From Lactococcus petauri (lineage in GTDB: Bacteria > Bacillota > Bacilli > Lactobacillales > Streptococcaceae): 64,000 nucleotides of DNA. A program made the translations under genes and the position numbers. The DNA lies in assembly GCF_002154895.1 (NCBI RefSeq), contig NZ_MUIZ01000006.1, forward strand, positions 124,001-188,000, given 5' to 3'. Below, piece by piece: positions 1 through 8,952 of the stretch. The number at the start of each line of letters is the position of its first letter. The first letter of the stretch is position 1. The notes under the pieces are model-generated. The model was not told where the DNA came from. It made no database searches and saw nothing but the letters and a program-made list of their open reading frames with translations.

Positions 1-1074
1 AACAAAAATAAATATATTGAAGATCTTTCAAATAGACAAGGGATAGTACAAAATATTTATTTTAGTTTACTGAAATTAATAATAATAGAGGGTATAAAAT
101 CATTTGAAACTTTTAGACAATCAATTATTCGAGAAATCAATGATTATAAAATAAAAGAACTTAAATCCAAAAAAACTGTACCAAGTGAAAAACAAGAAGT
201 AAGGAATATTTTTAATAATCTTCGTAATAATCCAGAAGCTATTAAGAGTTTGACTGAAGGTGAAATAAGTAAAGTTATCAATGAATATGAAAGAAAAGAA
301 CAAGAAAGTACTGAAAGAGAACAAGAGAAGAAAGAGCTTGAGGAGAAATTCCGCTATGAGTCACAGCTTTTAAATGTTTTAGCGACCTCTCAGTTGAAAA
401 TAAGTTCAGTTGGACATGAGGTGAAAAATGATAGAAATATTATATTTCAAACCCCCTCTGATTTGGAGGAGGCAATAAGAACTGAGCTAGATTGGGATGA
501 ATTAATCAGTCAGGATGTTCCATTTTATAGAAATATTCCAGAATTATTTAATAGTTTAAAAGATAATACTAATAAAATTTTAAATCTAGCAGATGCTATT
601 TTGGAAGAAACAGAAAAAGATAAGTTCAAAAAAGAATTATATACCATGGATGAGATTGCTCATAAGATTATAGATAAATGGGAGTATCAGTATAAGTGGG
701 TAAATATATATATAGATACTGATAGATCAGCAGAGTGCTATATTTCTTCTGATTATTTGATGGTAATTTTTGATAATTTAATATTAAATAGTATACAGCA
801 AAATAAGCAGAAGCAAAATTTAAAAATTTCGATTAAAATTTTACTAACAGACCGATTCGAATTTACATATGAAGATGATGGGAAGGGACTGGATAAAAAA
901 TATCAATCCAATCCAATGAGTATATTAGAAGTTCATGAAAGTTCAAGGCCTAATGGACATGGATTAGGTATGTGGATTTTAAATAATACGCTTGATAAAT
1001 TAGATGGTGAAATTTTAGAAATCAAGGGAGAGGGAGGATTCTATATTTCAGGCTACTTCATGTGCGAAGTTTAG
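1..1074 (+). CDS. GHKL/histidine-kinase-like ATPase, 5' end outside window (partial)
   Basis: The reading frame is open from base 1, so at least 357 residues are present and the N-terminus lies outside the window; the ATG at 250 is internal. What is visible: a charged coiled coil (about nt 270-350), an H-box-like GHEVKN around nt 412-429, an N-box (DNLILNSIQQN, near nt 770), a G1 box DDGKGL (near nt 885) and a G2 box GHGLGM (near nt 957). These are the ATP-binding elements of histidine kinases and related GHKL ATPases. The His in GHEVKN is a candidate phospho-acceptor. The next gene is a receiver-like protein 16 nt downstream, which supports a kinase role. No sensor or membrane segment is visible in the part seen. 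The family is clear; the substrate and signal are unknown. Confidence 0.8.
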   Translation, partial: NKNKYIEDLSNRQGIVQNIYFSLLKLIIIEGIKSFETFRQSIIREINDYKIKELKSKKTVPSEKQEVRNIFNNLRNNPEAIKSLTEGEISKVINEYERKEQESTEREQEKKELEEKFRYESQLLNVLATSQLKISSVGHEVKNDRNIIFQTPSDLEEAIRTELDWDELISQDVPFYRNIPELFNSLKDNTNKILNLADAILEETEKDKFKKELYTMDEIAHKIIDKWEYQYKWVNIYIDTDRSAECYISSDYLMVIFDNLILNSIQQNKQKQNLKISIKILLTDRFEFTYEDDGKGLDKKYQSNPMSILEVHESSRPNGHGLGMWILNNTLDKLDGEILEIKGEGGFYISGYFMCEV

Positions 1075-1090
1075 ATTTTAGGATAAATAT

Positions 1091-1702
1091 ATGAAAAATA
1101 CAATTTCAATAGTATACATTGATGATAAGAGAGATAATATCTTATCAAGATATATTGCTACGTTTTCAGATGGTGAATTTGAATTTATTTCTACGGAGAT
1201 CCACTTTACTGATAAATATACTAATTTTGAATTATTATTAGAAGAGGAAGCGCTGAAAACTTCTGATATAGTCATTATAGACTCAAAATTATTTGAAGAT
1301 GGTGATGTCACAGAAAAATTTTCAGGAGAAGAATTTAAACTTATATATACTACTGCACATCCTTACTCAAAAATATTTGTAATAACCCAAAATGAAGGTT
1401 TAGAGAAATTTGGAACCATAAAAAAATACGACACACGTTTGTCCGACTCAAAGACATCAACTGAATATTATGATGAAGTTTTAGGTGAGAAAATTAAAAT
1501 AGCTAGTGACGAAATCTTACAGAAACGGCGCATATTAGAACAATTAAAGGGAAATTCGGAATTCTATAAGGATTCACTAGTAGTGGATAAGATTGATGAA
1601 TTGATGGAAGGGAGTTCTAGTTATAAGGATTTAACCGATGATAAAATTGATGAGCTAATTTTATTGATAGAAGATACGATTAAACCGAAGCTAGAGAAAT
1701 AG
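1091..1702 (+). CDS. stand-alone response-regulator receiver-like protein
   Basis: A 203-residue protein. The first ~115 residues follow a receiver fold: acidic pair D11-D12 in YIDD, a hydrophobic strand ending in D64 (VIID, likely phosphorylation site), T99 in VITQ as switch residue and K111/K112 near the usual lysine position. Residues 130-203 are helical and charged, with a repeated KIDEL motif, and look like an interaction segment; no DNA-binding domain is visible. It lies 16 nt after the kinase-like gene and 2 nt before the HNH gene, so the three are probably one transcript. I infer that it relays kinase state to the nuclease. The receiver call rests on motif spacing, not on a profile search. 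Confidence 0.65.
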   Translation: MKNTISIVYIDDKRDNILSRYIATFSDGEFEFISTEIHFTDKYTNFELLLEEEALKTSDIVIIDSKLFEDGDVTEKFSGEEFKLIYTTAHPYSKIFVITQNEGLEKFGTIKKYDTRLSDSKTSTEYYDEVLGEKIKIASDEILQKRRILEQLKGNSEFYKDSLVVDKIDELMEGSSSYKDLTDDKIDELILLIEDTIKPKLEK

Positions 1703-1704
1703 GA

Positions 1705-2340
1705 ATGGATTATCGTTTAACGAGTTATGACAGCTTTAATTTTATGTCTTTATATAATTCTAAGATACATATATCAAACTTGATTGACAGGCGCGTACGT
1801 GTTACGACTAAAAGAGGGGAACACTACGGAAAAATATGTGTAAAAAATAAAGGATATTATAAATTATTTGTGAATGCTTATAATTCAAAATGTGCCTATT
1901 GTGGAATTAATACTGATATAATTCCAACAACTTTATTTGAAATAGATCACTTTATTAATAAAACACAAATGATTTTACCTACTGGTAATTCTGTTAACAA
2001 TGTTGAAAATTTAGTTTTTTCGTGTAGAGGTTGTAACCAAGCAAAACATGATTATGATACTTCGGAAGTGTACGATTTGCTCCATCCAGATCACGAGTCG
2101 GTAACAAGCATTTTTGTGAGGGGGGCTACATATGGCATATCTGTAAGTGAAGAATATCAGAGCAATCCGGTAATAGTCAACTTTTATAAAAAGTTACATT
2201 TAGATAGTAGTTTTCGAAAGTTAGATTATTTACTTATGAATTTGAAAGCGATGTCTAGATTAGAGGCTGCCGATGATTTGAACCACCTAATATTGCGTTT
2301 ATATGCTGATTTATTAGAAATGAGAAATAGAGTAATATAA
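1705..2340 (+). CDS. HNH endonuclease
   Basis: A 211-residue protein with an HNH core: CAYC (C63, C66), EIDH (D81-H82, the likely metal and catalytic centre), NVENLVFSC and C107-RGC-N-QAK (C110, N111, K114). The two CxxC pairs form the zinc ribbon typical of stand-alone HNH nucleases of defence and mobile DNA. The C-terminal ~90 residues are helical and not recognised. The ATG lies 2 nt after the receiver gene's stop with no strong ribosome binding site of its own, suggesting translational coupling. The PtuB nuclease of Septu has a similar HNH core, but its ATPase partner PtuA is not present here. The target is unknown. Confidence 0.8.
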   Translation: MDYRLTSYDSFNFMSLYNSKIHISNLIDRRVRVTTKRGEHYGKICVKNKGYYKLFVNAYNSKCAYCGINTDIIPTTLFEIDHFINKTQMILPTGNSVNNVENLVFSCRGCNQAKHDYDTSEVYDLLHPDHESVTSIFVRGATYGISVSEEYQSNPVIVNFYKKLHLDSSFRKLDYLLMNLKAMSRLEAADDLNHLILRLYADLLEMRNRVI

Positions 2341-2522
2341 ATGAGAAGGTTAAATTGTATTATCTTGTAAGTTTCTCTGAGTGCTAACAAATTATGACAA
2401 ATAGTTAATAGTTCTTACAATATCGAGGATTAAAATATGGAAATAAAGTTGTATATGTATTAAGAAGAATGGAGTTTTTTTAGAGTCTCCTCAGAATTTG
2501 ATGTTTTAAGAAAGAAATAATA

Positions 2523-3155
2523 ATGACCATTTTAATATCCCTGATTACGTTGGCAATTGCAATAATTACTTTGTTGGTGTCTCTTATTCAAATTTTTATG
2601 CGTGAAAGAATTTTAATGAAAGAAGAGTATATTCCTTCAATTTATAGACTTGAAGAGATACTTAAGAGCAAAAATACTGACGAAGATATGGCACAGGATG
2701 ATTTTGCCGCACCTAATCTGTTAGTACGCTATTACGCTTGGAATGCAAATGAATTTACGAGACAAATTGGCCTGGTTCAGAATGTAGGAAAGCAAAGAAG
2801 AGAAGAAATCAGAACAAACTATTCTCCGCTCGCAGAACCACTCGTAGATATTGCGATGCAAAGCGAATGGAATAGGCAACTAGGTGAGGTAATTCTGAGC
2901 TTGAAAAAAATAAAATCTATGTACCCATTTTATGTGAATATCAAGTCGAAAGAGTTTGTTTCTGAAATTGATTTACTGATTGATACTCTGGAAATTTCAC
3001 AGCGTTCTGATTTTCAAAAAGACAAAATAAAAGAGAACATAATAAAATTGAAAGAGAAAAAGCTATTGGGCGAAAAAATTCATGAAATGAATTATAAAAC
3101 TTTTATATATTCTCCGCACCTAGCATATATGAAAATCTATTTTAAGAAAAGATAA
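2523..3155 (+). CDS. membrane-anchored hypothetical protein
   Basis: A 210-residue protein I do not recognise. Residues 3-27 form one strongly hydrophobic helix. The rest is cytoplasmic-looking, helical and charged, with a basic end. The ribosome binding site (AAGAAAG) is weak. It is separated from the HNH gene by 182 nt of AT-rich DNA and followed by a clear terminator, so it closes the first accessory cluster. It could be a membrane partner of the kinase-receiver-nuclease set or an unrelated cargo gene; nothing in the sequence decides this. Confidence 0.55.
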   Translation: MTILISLITLAIAIITLLVSLIQIFMRERILMKEEYIPSIYRLEEILKSKNTDEDMAQDDFAAPNLLVRYYAWNANEFTRQIGLVQNVGKQRREEIRTNYSPLAEPLVDIAMQSEWNRQLGEVILSLKKIKSMYPFYVNIKSKEFVSEIDLLIDTLEISQRSDFQKDKIKENIIKLKEKKLLGEKIHEMNYKTFIYSPHLAYMKIYFKKR

Positions 3156-3160
3156 GAAAT

Positions 3161-3188
3161 GAAGTCAATTGATGACTTCTTTTTTTTT
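3161..3188 (+). terminator. rho-independent terminator
   Basis: The 7-bp stem GAAGTCA/TGACTTC with a 5-nt loop is followed by nine T. It ends the accessory cluster before the conjugation genes. Confidence 0.8.
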
Positions 3189-3260
3189 GCTCTTTTTTGG
3201 AAGTGAAGTGGGGGCATGGAGCAAAAATTTTGAATCCAGGATAAAATCAAGGAAAGAAAA

Positions 3261-3620
3261 ATGAAAGTAGGTAATTCAATGAATCAAGGGAGTGACAATT
3301 ATGGTGTGCCACGGGATATTTTTGCAAAGTTCAAGATGGGAATCTTTTATGGTGTGGACTTTGGAGTTATGGCTATAGGTGGAGGATTTGATTGGTGGCT
3401 TAATCGTTTCTTTCCTATCAGTCAATGGCTGAATATGCTTATTTTTGATGTTATCACCGCAATCATTGTTATTTTTCTTATCATACACACCAATGGAGGA
3501 AAACGTAATTATACAATTTTACTGTTGTTCTTAAGAACTAAGACAGGTCGGATCAAACGACAATTCAAGCCCCTGAAGAAAGCTCAAGGAAAGGAAATAG
3601 AGACAGATGCCAATTTCTAA
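3261..3620 (+). CDS. small conjugation membrane protein (TrsC/PrgI-like, DUF5592 type)
   Basis: A 119-residue protein with two hydrophobic segments (about residues 28-48 and 55-78) followed by a basic cytoplasmic tail. Its size, topology and position directly before TrsD- and VirB4-like genes match the small inner-membrane component (VirB3/PrgI equivalent) of Gram-positive type IV secretion. It overlaps the next gene by 14 nt. The ribosome binding site AAGGAAAG precedes ATG 3261; ATG 3279 is an alternative start. The family assignment rests mainly on context. Confidence 0.6.
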   Translation: MKVGNSMNQGSDNYGVPRDIFAKFKMGIFYGVDFGVMAIGGGFDWWLNRFFPISQWLNMLIFDVITAIIVIFLIIHTNGGKRNYTILLLFLRTKTGRIKRQFKPLKKAQGKEIETDANF

Positions 3621-4218
3621 ATTATCACAAAAAGAGGATCAGGCTGTTCAAAAAGAAAAAAAGGAAAATCTGACCAGTTTTTTAGAACAAACATTTTACA
3701 AGCGATTGAATAAGACCAAAGAAGCTGAATTGGTTTTAGTGGATGACACGGTGCTTCAGATTTTTCGTATCGAAGGTACAGGAGCATCTAGTGTTAGTTA
3801 CGAAGAGCAACGCATGATTTTATCATATTTTTATACTTTTTTATCTAAAACAAATGAACACTTTACCATTGAAACAACAAAACTTCCTGTTTCTACAGCT
3901 TCTCAAGTGACTCACTTACGCCAGAAGCTTCAAGTTCTTGCCACTTCAAAACCAACAAGTGAACGTGGGAACTTACAGTTGGAAATAAAAAGGAATATGA
4001 TTCGAGCGAAAATTGATAAACAAAAGGAGCTGGAAGATCGCTTAAGTAATATTGAATATTTGTTATTCCTTTATGCAGAGACTTCACGAGACTTACATAA
4101 AAAGAGTGAGCAACTTGTTGGTTTAGCACGCTCCTATCGTTTTAATCTTTCTATGCTCACACCTAAGGAAAAAGAGCTGGTACTTTTCCAACTTAATAAC
4201 TTGAATACAAAATTATGA
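3607..4218 (+). CDS. conjugal transfer protein, TrsD-like
   Basis: A 203-residue soluble protein with predicted coiled-coil content (about residues 125-180) and no membrane segment. It resembles the TrsD/TraD proteins that precede the VirB4-like ATPase in staphylococcal and lactococcal conjugative plasmids. In many systems this region is fused to the N-terminus of VirB4, so it is probably part of the transfer ATPase complex at the membrane. The start overlaps the preceding gene by 14 nt, and the next gene begins 66 nt downstream. Assignment is by synteny and general resemblance. Confidence 0.6.
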   Translation: MPISKLSQKEDQAVQKEKKENLTSFLEQTFYKRLNKTKEAELVLVDDTVLQIFRIEGTGASSVSYEEQRMILSYFYTFLSKTNEHFTIETTKLPVSTASQVTHLRQKLQVLATSKPTSERGNLQLEIKRNMIRAKIDKQKELEDRLSNIEYLLFLYAETSRDLHKKSEQLVGLARSYRFNLSMLTPKEKELVLFQLNNLNTKL

Positions 4219-4284
4219 ATGGGGTTAATATAATCGACTTATTAGCCAATGATAACACAAGAAAATGAATACTAAGGAGAGCGA

Positions 4285-6216
4285 ATGGTAAATTTAAAAA
4301 AATACGAGAAAAAAGGCTATGACATTGACTTTTTAATGCGTGTTCAGCCTCAAGGAGGATCTAAATATTTCTCAAACTATATTCAGTATGGGGATGGATG
4401 TGTAACTTATTTGCGCATTTACGATTATCCCAGAGAGGGTTTGGGGAGAATGTGGTTGAAAGAACTGCTCCAACAAGATCATGTAGTTTCTTTTTTAGCT
4501 GTAGAATCCTTGGATAGTAAAAAAGTTGAAGAAAAAGCCGCAAAATCAATCAATGAAAAAGAAAGTCGGATTGATATTAATGCAAAAACAACAGATAACA
4601 ATCGTGAAGCTCAAGAAGTTGGCGATTTGTTAGATTTGATTGATGATATGACTCGAAAGCACGAAAAAATGAAAGGTATTTCAATTCGTTTAGGTGTTTA
4701 TGATTTAACAGAAGAAAAGTTGTTGACACGAGTTAAGAAAATCCGAGATGAAGCCAGTCAATTCAAAAGTACAGTGATGCTAGATGAGTTATACTTCGAA
4801 CAAGAAGCACTTTTTACAAGTCCTGAGTCTCACTATGAATTATTGAATGCTCCGATTCATCGTCCCATTAAAAGCCGAGATTTAGCAGGAGGTTATTTCT
4901 TGGATCATACAAAATTGGAAGATAAAACAGGCAGCTATTTTGGAAAAACGAAAACTGATGGTGTTGTTCAATTAGATTGGCTCTTGAGAAATAAATTTCG
5001 TACACGTCCTTTTATGTTGATTTCGGGGACACCTAATATGGGGCAAGGAACATTCTCCATTGCCTTGATTGATGATAACTTTGCTCAAAATCACTTTATT
5101 AGAAACATTAATCTGGATCAATCTCCTTTTTTGAACAATTATACAGAAAATAATTTAGGTATCTTAATAGATATGGCAGGTAGTCGAAATAAAATCAATA
5201 TTTTTCAAGTCTTTCAAGGCGCAACCAATGAAAGAGGAGAAACAGATGAAGTAAAATCGTTTAGTCTTCACATTGCAAAGTTGAAAAACATGTTTGAAGT
5301 ACTAAAACCTGATGCAACTGCAGATGATTGTGATATTTTTGAAGATTTAGCCACTGCTTTTTATTGTCAATATCCTTCTGAAAATAACCCTTTGTGGTAT
5401 CGTAATCCTCTACTTCACTTGAATGAATTAAAAGCAACAAAAGTACCTGCAAGCGAATATCCAACGCTTAAGGATTTTGTGGGGTATGTTGAAGGGCAAC
5501 TCGTTTTAGCCAAAACTACTGAAATGGAACGTTCTTACCGTCGCATTCTTTCTACTTTTGTAAAACTATTGAATACAAAACCTGATGTTTTTGAAGGAAC
5601 AACGAATTTTACAGATTTATCTGAAGAACACTTGGTAACCTTTGATTTATCTGGGTTGATTGGAACACCAGATTATCTCAATGTCCAGCTTTTTTCAGTT
5701 ATGGCACTGATTTCTTATGACGTTATTCGTAATGGAAAGATGCAGAGGGAGCGTTTAAAAAATAATCCTCGTCTATCAGAATCTGAGGTGGAACATTATA
5801 TTGTTAATATCACAGATATTGGTAAGATGCTTAATCCCCGTACGCCATCATCAAGTGAACTTACGCTTCAGATGATTGATGCTTTGTCTCAAAACTATGC
5901 GGGGATTATTGTCCAAGCAGGAAGCTTTCAAACAATTTTGAACTCTGGAGGATCTGGTTTCAAGGCAGAGCGTTACCAAGCGGCTATGAAAGCTATTTTT
6001 GGAATGATGAATTATCGTGTCTTTGGTCAAACATCAAGTGCAGATAAACAATTATTGGCAGATATTTTACAAGAAGAGATCAGTCCCTATGAATTAGATG
6101 CCATTACTACTTTAGAGCAAGGTCAGCTTTATTTGAATATCGCAGGTAGACAAAGCATTATTTTTTCACAAGATTATGAAACGTCAGATCTAGCAGAATA
6201 CGGAGGATGGCACTGA
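4285..6216 (+). CDS. VirB4/TrsE-like conjugation ATPase with degenerate nucleotide-binding motifs
   Basis: A 643-residue protein of the length and architecture of TrsE/VirB4: an N-terminal ~200-residue region and then a RecA-like domain. VirB4 proteins normally drive substrate transfer and pilus or channel assembly. Here the Walker A position (residues 248-256) reads GTPNMGQGT, so the invariant Lys and the Ser/Thr of GKS/T are replaced by Gln and Gly. The Walker B region reads VNITDIGKM, without the usual acidic DE pair. ATP hydrolysis is therefore doubtful. The AAGGAG ribosome binding site precedes ATG 4285. The stop overlaps the next start (TGATG). Confidence 0.75.
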   Translation: MVNLKKYEKKGYDIDFLMRVQPQGGSKYFSNYIQYGDGCVTYLRIYDYPREGLGRMWLKELLQQDHVVSFLAVESLDSKKVEEKAAKSINEKESRIDINAKTTDNNREAQEVGDLLDLIDDMTRKHEKMKGISIRLGVYDLTEEKLLTRVKKIRDEASQFKSTVMLDELYFEQEALFTSPESHYELLNAPIHRPIKSRDLAGGYFLDHTKLEDKTGSYFGKTKTDGVVQLDWLLRNKFRTRPFMLISGTPNMGQGTFSIALIDDNFAQNHFIRNINLDQSPFLNNYTENNLGILIDMAGSRNKINIFQVFQGATNERGETDEVKSFSLHIAKLKNMFEVLKPDATADDCDIFEDLATAFYCQYPSENNPLWYRNPLLHLNELKATKVPASEYPTLKDFVGYVEGQLVLAKTTEMERSYRRILSTFVKLLNTKPDVFEGTTNFTDLSEEHLVTFDLSGLIGTPDYLNVQLFSVMALISYDVIRNGKMQRERLKNNPRLSESEVEHYIVNITDIGKMLNPRTPSSSELTLQMIDALSQNYAGIIVQAGSFQTILNSGGSGFKAERYQAAMKAIFGMMNYRVFGQTSSADKQLLADILQEEISPYELDAITTLEQGQLYLNIAGRQSIIFSQDYETSDLAEYGGWH

Positions 6217-7439
6217 TGAAGAAATGGTTAGCTGGTCTTGCGATTCTTTTTCTGTTAATTGGTGGTTCTTTTGGTGGACTTCTAATGATGACGGCCTCTT
6301 TAGGAGCAGGAGAGGCTGCTGCTTCAGCACAGAGTTGTAGTGATGTTCAAAATGAAAGTGCTAAACCTTCAGATGATAAAAATACCACGAATAATAATGC
6401 CAAAGCTATTTTTGAACATTTGACTAAAAGTATTGGTTTTTCGGGAGCAGGAGGTGCTGGAGCAGTTGCGGTTGCCGAGAGAGAGTCTGGATTTGATCCA
6501 CAAGCTGTCAATCCTGGCGGAGGCGTTGCAGGTTGGTTTCAATGGTCGGGCTGGGGCAACACTATCAATGGGAGCAGAATTAGCTCAGAAGGATCAATTA
6601 AATCAGGTGATTTGTCTACTTTAACGTCAGCCAATCAGTTTAAGTTGTTGGATTATGAGTTAAAAGGTTCTAAAAATTCAACAAGAATTATTGTTGGTAA
6701 AGCAACTGATCCGCAAAAAGCTGCTCTTGACTGGTCTGTGCTCTATGAGGGTGTTTCGCTTGCGGACGGACAAACGAAGGAAGCTGAAATTAAAGCCAAT
6801 GCACTTAAGTGGTACACAACATTTGATGGAAAAAATATTCCATCAAGTATTAAAGATGCAATCAATGACGGTGCAGATAATAACACGGACGATACTTATC
6901 AAGAAGCGAATAGTGGTTGTGATGCAGGATCTGGAACAGGAGAACAAGTTAAGGGTGATATTCCTATGGGGACGTATTATAAGCAACTGAGTCCTGAGGT
7001 AAAAAAAGCCATTGGTAAGCGAGCTAATTTTTCTTCTTATCCAGATGATGAAGTCAATGCTCCATATGGACATCAATGCGTATGGTATGTCACATTTTGT
7101 ACTAAAGAAATGGGTTGGGGAGTGACAGGAATGGGAAATGGAGGAGTTTGGGGACATAATACTCCTGGTTTGACAGTTGAAGTGGGAAAACCCAAACCTC
7201 ATAGTGCTGTCAATTTTATGGCAGGGCAAGATCCCTACCGTGGGAATTCAGATCCAGGTCACGTCGCTTTCGTCGAATATGTGAATCCAGATGGATCTTT
7301 GATTATATCAGAGTGTAATGTTGTGGCAGGACAAAACGGTTTTGATCGTGCAACAGCAACTCAAACAGAAGAAACTTATGGCACAATTTCTGCAAAAGAA
7401 GCCAAAACATTGACTTACGTCTATCCAACAGGAAAATAG
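6216..7439 (+). CDS. conjugation cell-wall hydrolase, phage-tail-lysozyme-like plus CHAP domain (TrsG-like)
   Basis: A 407-residue secreted or membrane-anchored protein. ATG 6216 is chosen because GGAGG lies 8 nt upstream and the start overlaps the previous stop. The N-terminus (residues 4-25) is one hydrophobic helix. Residues ~60-190 look like a lytic transglycosylase/phage tail lysozyme domain with AERESGF (acidic E88/E90) and GVAGWFQWSG. Residues ~255-405 are a CHAP amidase/endopeptidase with C288 in HQCVWYV and H349 in PGHVAF. Such two-domain enzymes open the peptidoglycan for the conjugation channel (TrsG, VirB1-like). The enzyme acts outside the membrane. Confidence 0.85.
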   Translation: MKKWLAGLAILFLLIGGSFGGLLMMTASLGAGEAAASAQSCSDVQNESAKPSDDKNTTNNNAKAIFEHLTKSIGFSGAGGAGAVAVAERESGFDPQAVNPGGGVAGWFQWSGWGNTINGSRISSEGSIKSGDLSTLTSANQFKLLDYELKGSKNSTRIIVGKATDPQKAALDWSVLYEGVSLADGQTKEAEIKANALKWYTTFDGKNIPSSIKDAINDGADNNTDDTYQEANSGCDAGSGTGEQVKGDIPMGTYYKQLSPEVKKAIGKRANFSSYPDDEVNAPYGHQCVWYVTFCTKEMGWGVTGMGNGGVWGHNTPGLTVEVGKPKPHSAVNFMAGQDPYRGNSDPGHVAFVEYVNPDGSLIISECNVVAGQNGFDRATATQTEETYGTISAKEAKTLTYVYPTGK

Positions 7440-7449
7440 AAGGATTAAT

Positions 7450-8313
7450 ATGCGAGAACTATTAAAAGAATTAAAAAAAGAAATTCAAGTATTTCAAGAA
7501 GTGGTGTTGCTTGCAAAACTTGAATTCAAACAAATGATGAAAAACAGACACTTCTGGCAAGTTCAACTCCTAAATATTTTGAAAATCATGATGACTTTGA
7601 GCTTTTGGATAAGTGGGCTATTTGCCTTTAGAAGTTTTGTGGCTTTATTCTTCGTTCAAAAAGCATGGCCAAGTTTACACAATGTAGAAGGTCGAGAACA
7701 AGTATTATCGGGTATTTCTAGTGTTATTTTCTTAATTATTGCCTTTCTAATCACTTATTATGCATACAAGGGGATGGAGGAATCGGATTTTAGGTATGGT
7801 TGGCGTTTTGTAAAGCGTGCCTTTATTATTTGGAGTTTCTGGCTTATTTTGATGGGCTTAAGAAATGAAAGTGTAGAAGGTACTGTTCGAGATATATCAC
7901 AATCTTTTCAAATAACTACGATCACTTTCTTACTTGGTTTTTCTTTCTTTGTAGTTCGTCAAATCGTACGATTTGTAGTATTCAGAAAGATTGATCAACC
8001 CGATGTTTTTGAAAAGTGGATTCCTATGTTTCGTTGGTATGAGGTGGAAAAAAGAACCAGACAAGATGCCTGTAATGCTTTAGGTGAAGGGAAAGAGTTT
8101 CAGACAGGTTTTAAAAGTTCGAAGTTCAAAACGATCCGATTCAAGTTAAAGTATTCAAAAATCGAGATGAAACGGACAACTTATCAAGAAGGACGAGCGA
8201 CTTATTTGTCTAAAGTGGATATTCCTACGAAAAAACCAGAACCGCTGGATTTCTCAGATTATCCTTTAATTTTAGAAGATAAATTTATATTAGATACTAC
8301 ACACAAGAAATAA
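7450..8313 (+). CDS. conjugation-module multispanning membrane protein
   Basis: A 287-residue protein with about four membrane helices (roughly residues 40-70, 93-116, 127-145, 157-182) and a long basic cytoplasmic C-terminus. The AAGGA ribosome binding site lies 11 nt after the hydrolase stop. By position it may be a channel component of the type IV secretion complex (VirB6-like place), but I see no diagnostic motif. It is tightly spaced with the following gene. Confidence 0.5.
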   Translation: MRELLKELKKEIQVFQEVVLLAKLEFKQMMKNRHFWQVQLLNILKIMMTLSFWISGLFAFRSFVALFFVQKAWPSLHNVEGREQVLSGISSVIFLIIAFLITYYAYKGMEESDFRYGWRFVKRAFIIWSFWLILMGLRNESVEGTVRDISQSFQITTITFLLGFSFFVVRQIVRFVVFRKIDQPDVFEKWIPMFRWYEVEKRTRQDACNALGEGKEFQTGFKSSKFKTIRFKLKYSKIEMKRTTYQEGRATYLSKVDIPTKKPEPLDFSDYPLILEDKFILDTTHKK

Positions 8314-8331
8314 GTAAAAATGAAGGTGAAA

Positions 8332-8952
8332 ATGGTCAAACAAATGGAGATTAAACAAAAAAGTATTATTTTAGGAACAGGGTTTCTATGTGGGCTTATC
8401 GTTGCTTTGCTCATTGCTTTTATATTCCCTATTGGGAGAAATGTAGGATTAAAACAAGGACAAAGTGTGGCTCATGTTGTATCAGAAAGTAAGGATGAAA
8501 TATCGAGCTTGAAGTCACAACTGCAGGAAGCTGAAGAGGCTCTTAAAAATGCAAAAACGGGAAAAGATAATCAGAATGTAGCAGATTTAGAAACTTTAGC
8601 TGACTCTCTTTTTAAGGTTTACTACAACTATGATCAAAGCAAAATTACCAATAGTGACCGCCACAAAGAAGTTTCAGACTGGGTAACACCAGATGTAGCA
8701 CAAAAACTTTTCCCTTTGTCTGCGGACAAAATGACTTCAGATTATGGAACAATTCAAAGTCAATTAAATAATTTACAGGTCTATGCTCAACCACAGACGG
8801 GGACAACTCTTACAGCATTCATAGATTGTGACTATACTGCAAGTGCTGGAGATTTAAAATCGAATGTACCCCATTATATTTTTCAAGTGACCTATGATAC
8901 AAGTGCAAAGAAAATTACAGCTGTGACAGAGCTTGGAAAGGTAGGGAAATAA
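8332..8952 (+). CDS. single-pass membrane protein with coiled coil, conjugation module
   Basis: A 206-residue protein. I chose ATG 8332 because AAGGTGA precedes it; an in-frame ATG at 8320 lacks a ribosome binding site. One membrane helix (about residues 10-32) is followed by a short coiled coil (about 50-75) and an extracytoplasmic domain of ~120 residues. Topology and place fit a VirB8-like or conjugation-associated scaffold, but no family motif is visible. Its stop overlaps the start of the adhesin gene (TAATG), so the two are translationally coupled. Confidence 0.5.
   Translation: MVKQMEIKQKSIILGTGFLCGLIVALLIAFIFPIGRNVGLKQGQSVAHVVSESKDEISSLKSQLQEAEEALKNAKTGKDNQNVADLETLADSLFKVYYNYDQSKITNSDRHKEVSDWVTPDVAQKLFPLSADKMTSDYGTIQSQLNNLQVYAQPQTGTTLTAFIDCDYTASAGDLKSNVPHYIFQVTYDTSAKKITAVTELGKVGK

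Noticed and set aside
1705-2340. The HNH gene as PtuB of a Septu system
   Set aside because: The HNH core is similar, but Septu needs a PtuA ABC-type ATPase; the neighbours are a GHKL ATPase and a receiver protein.
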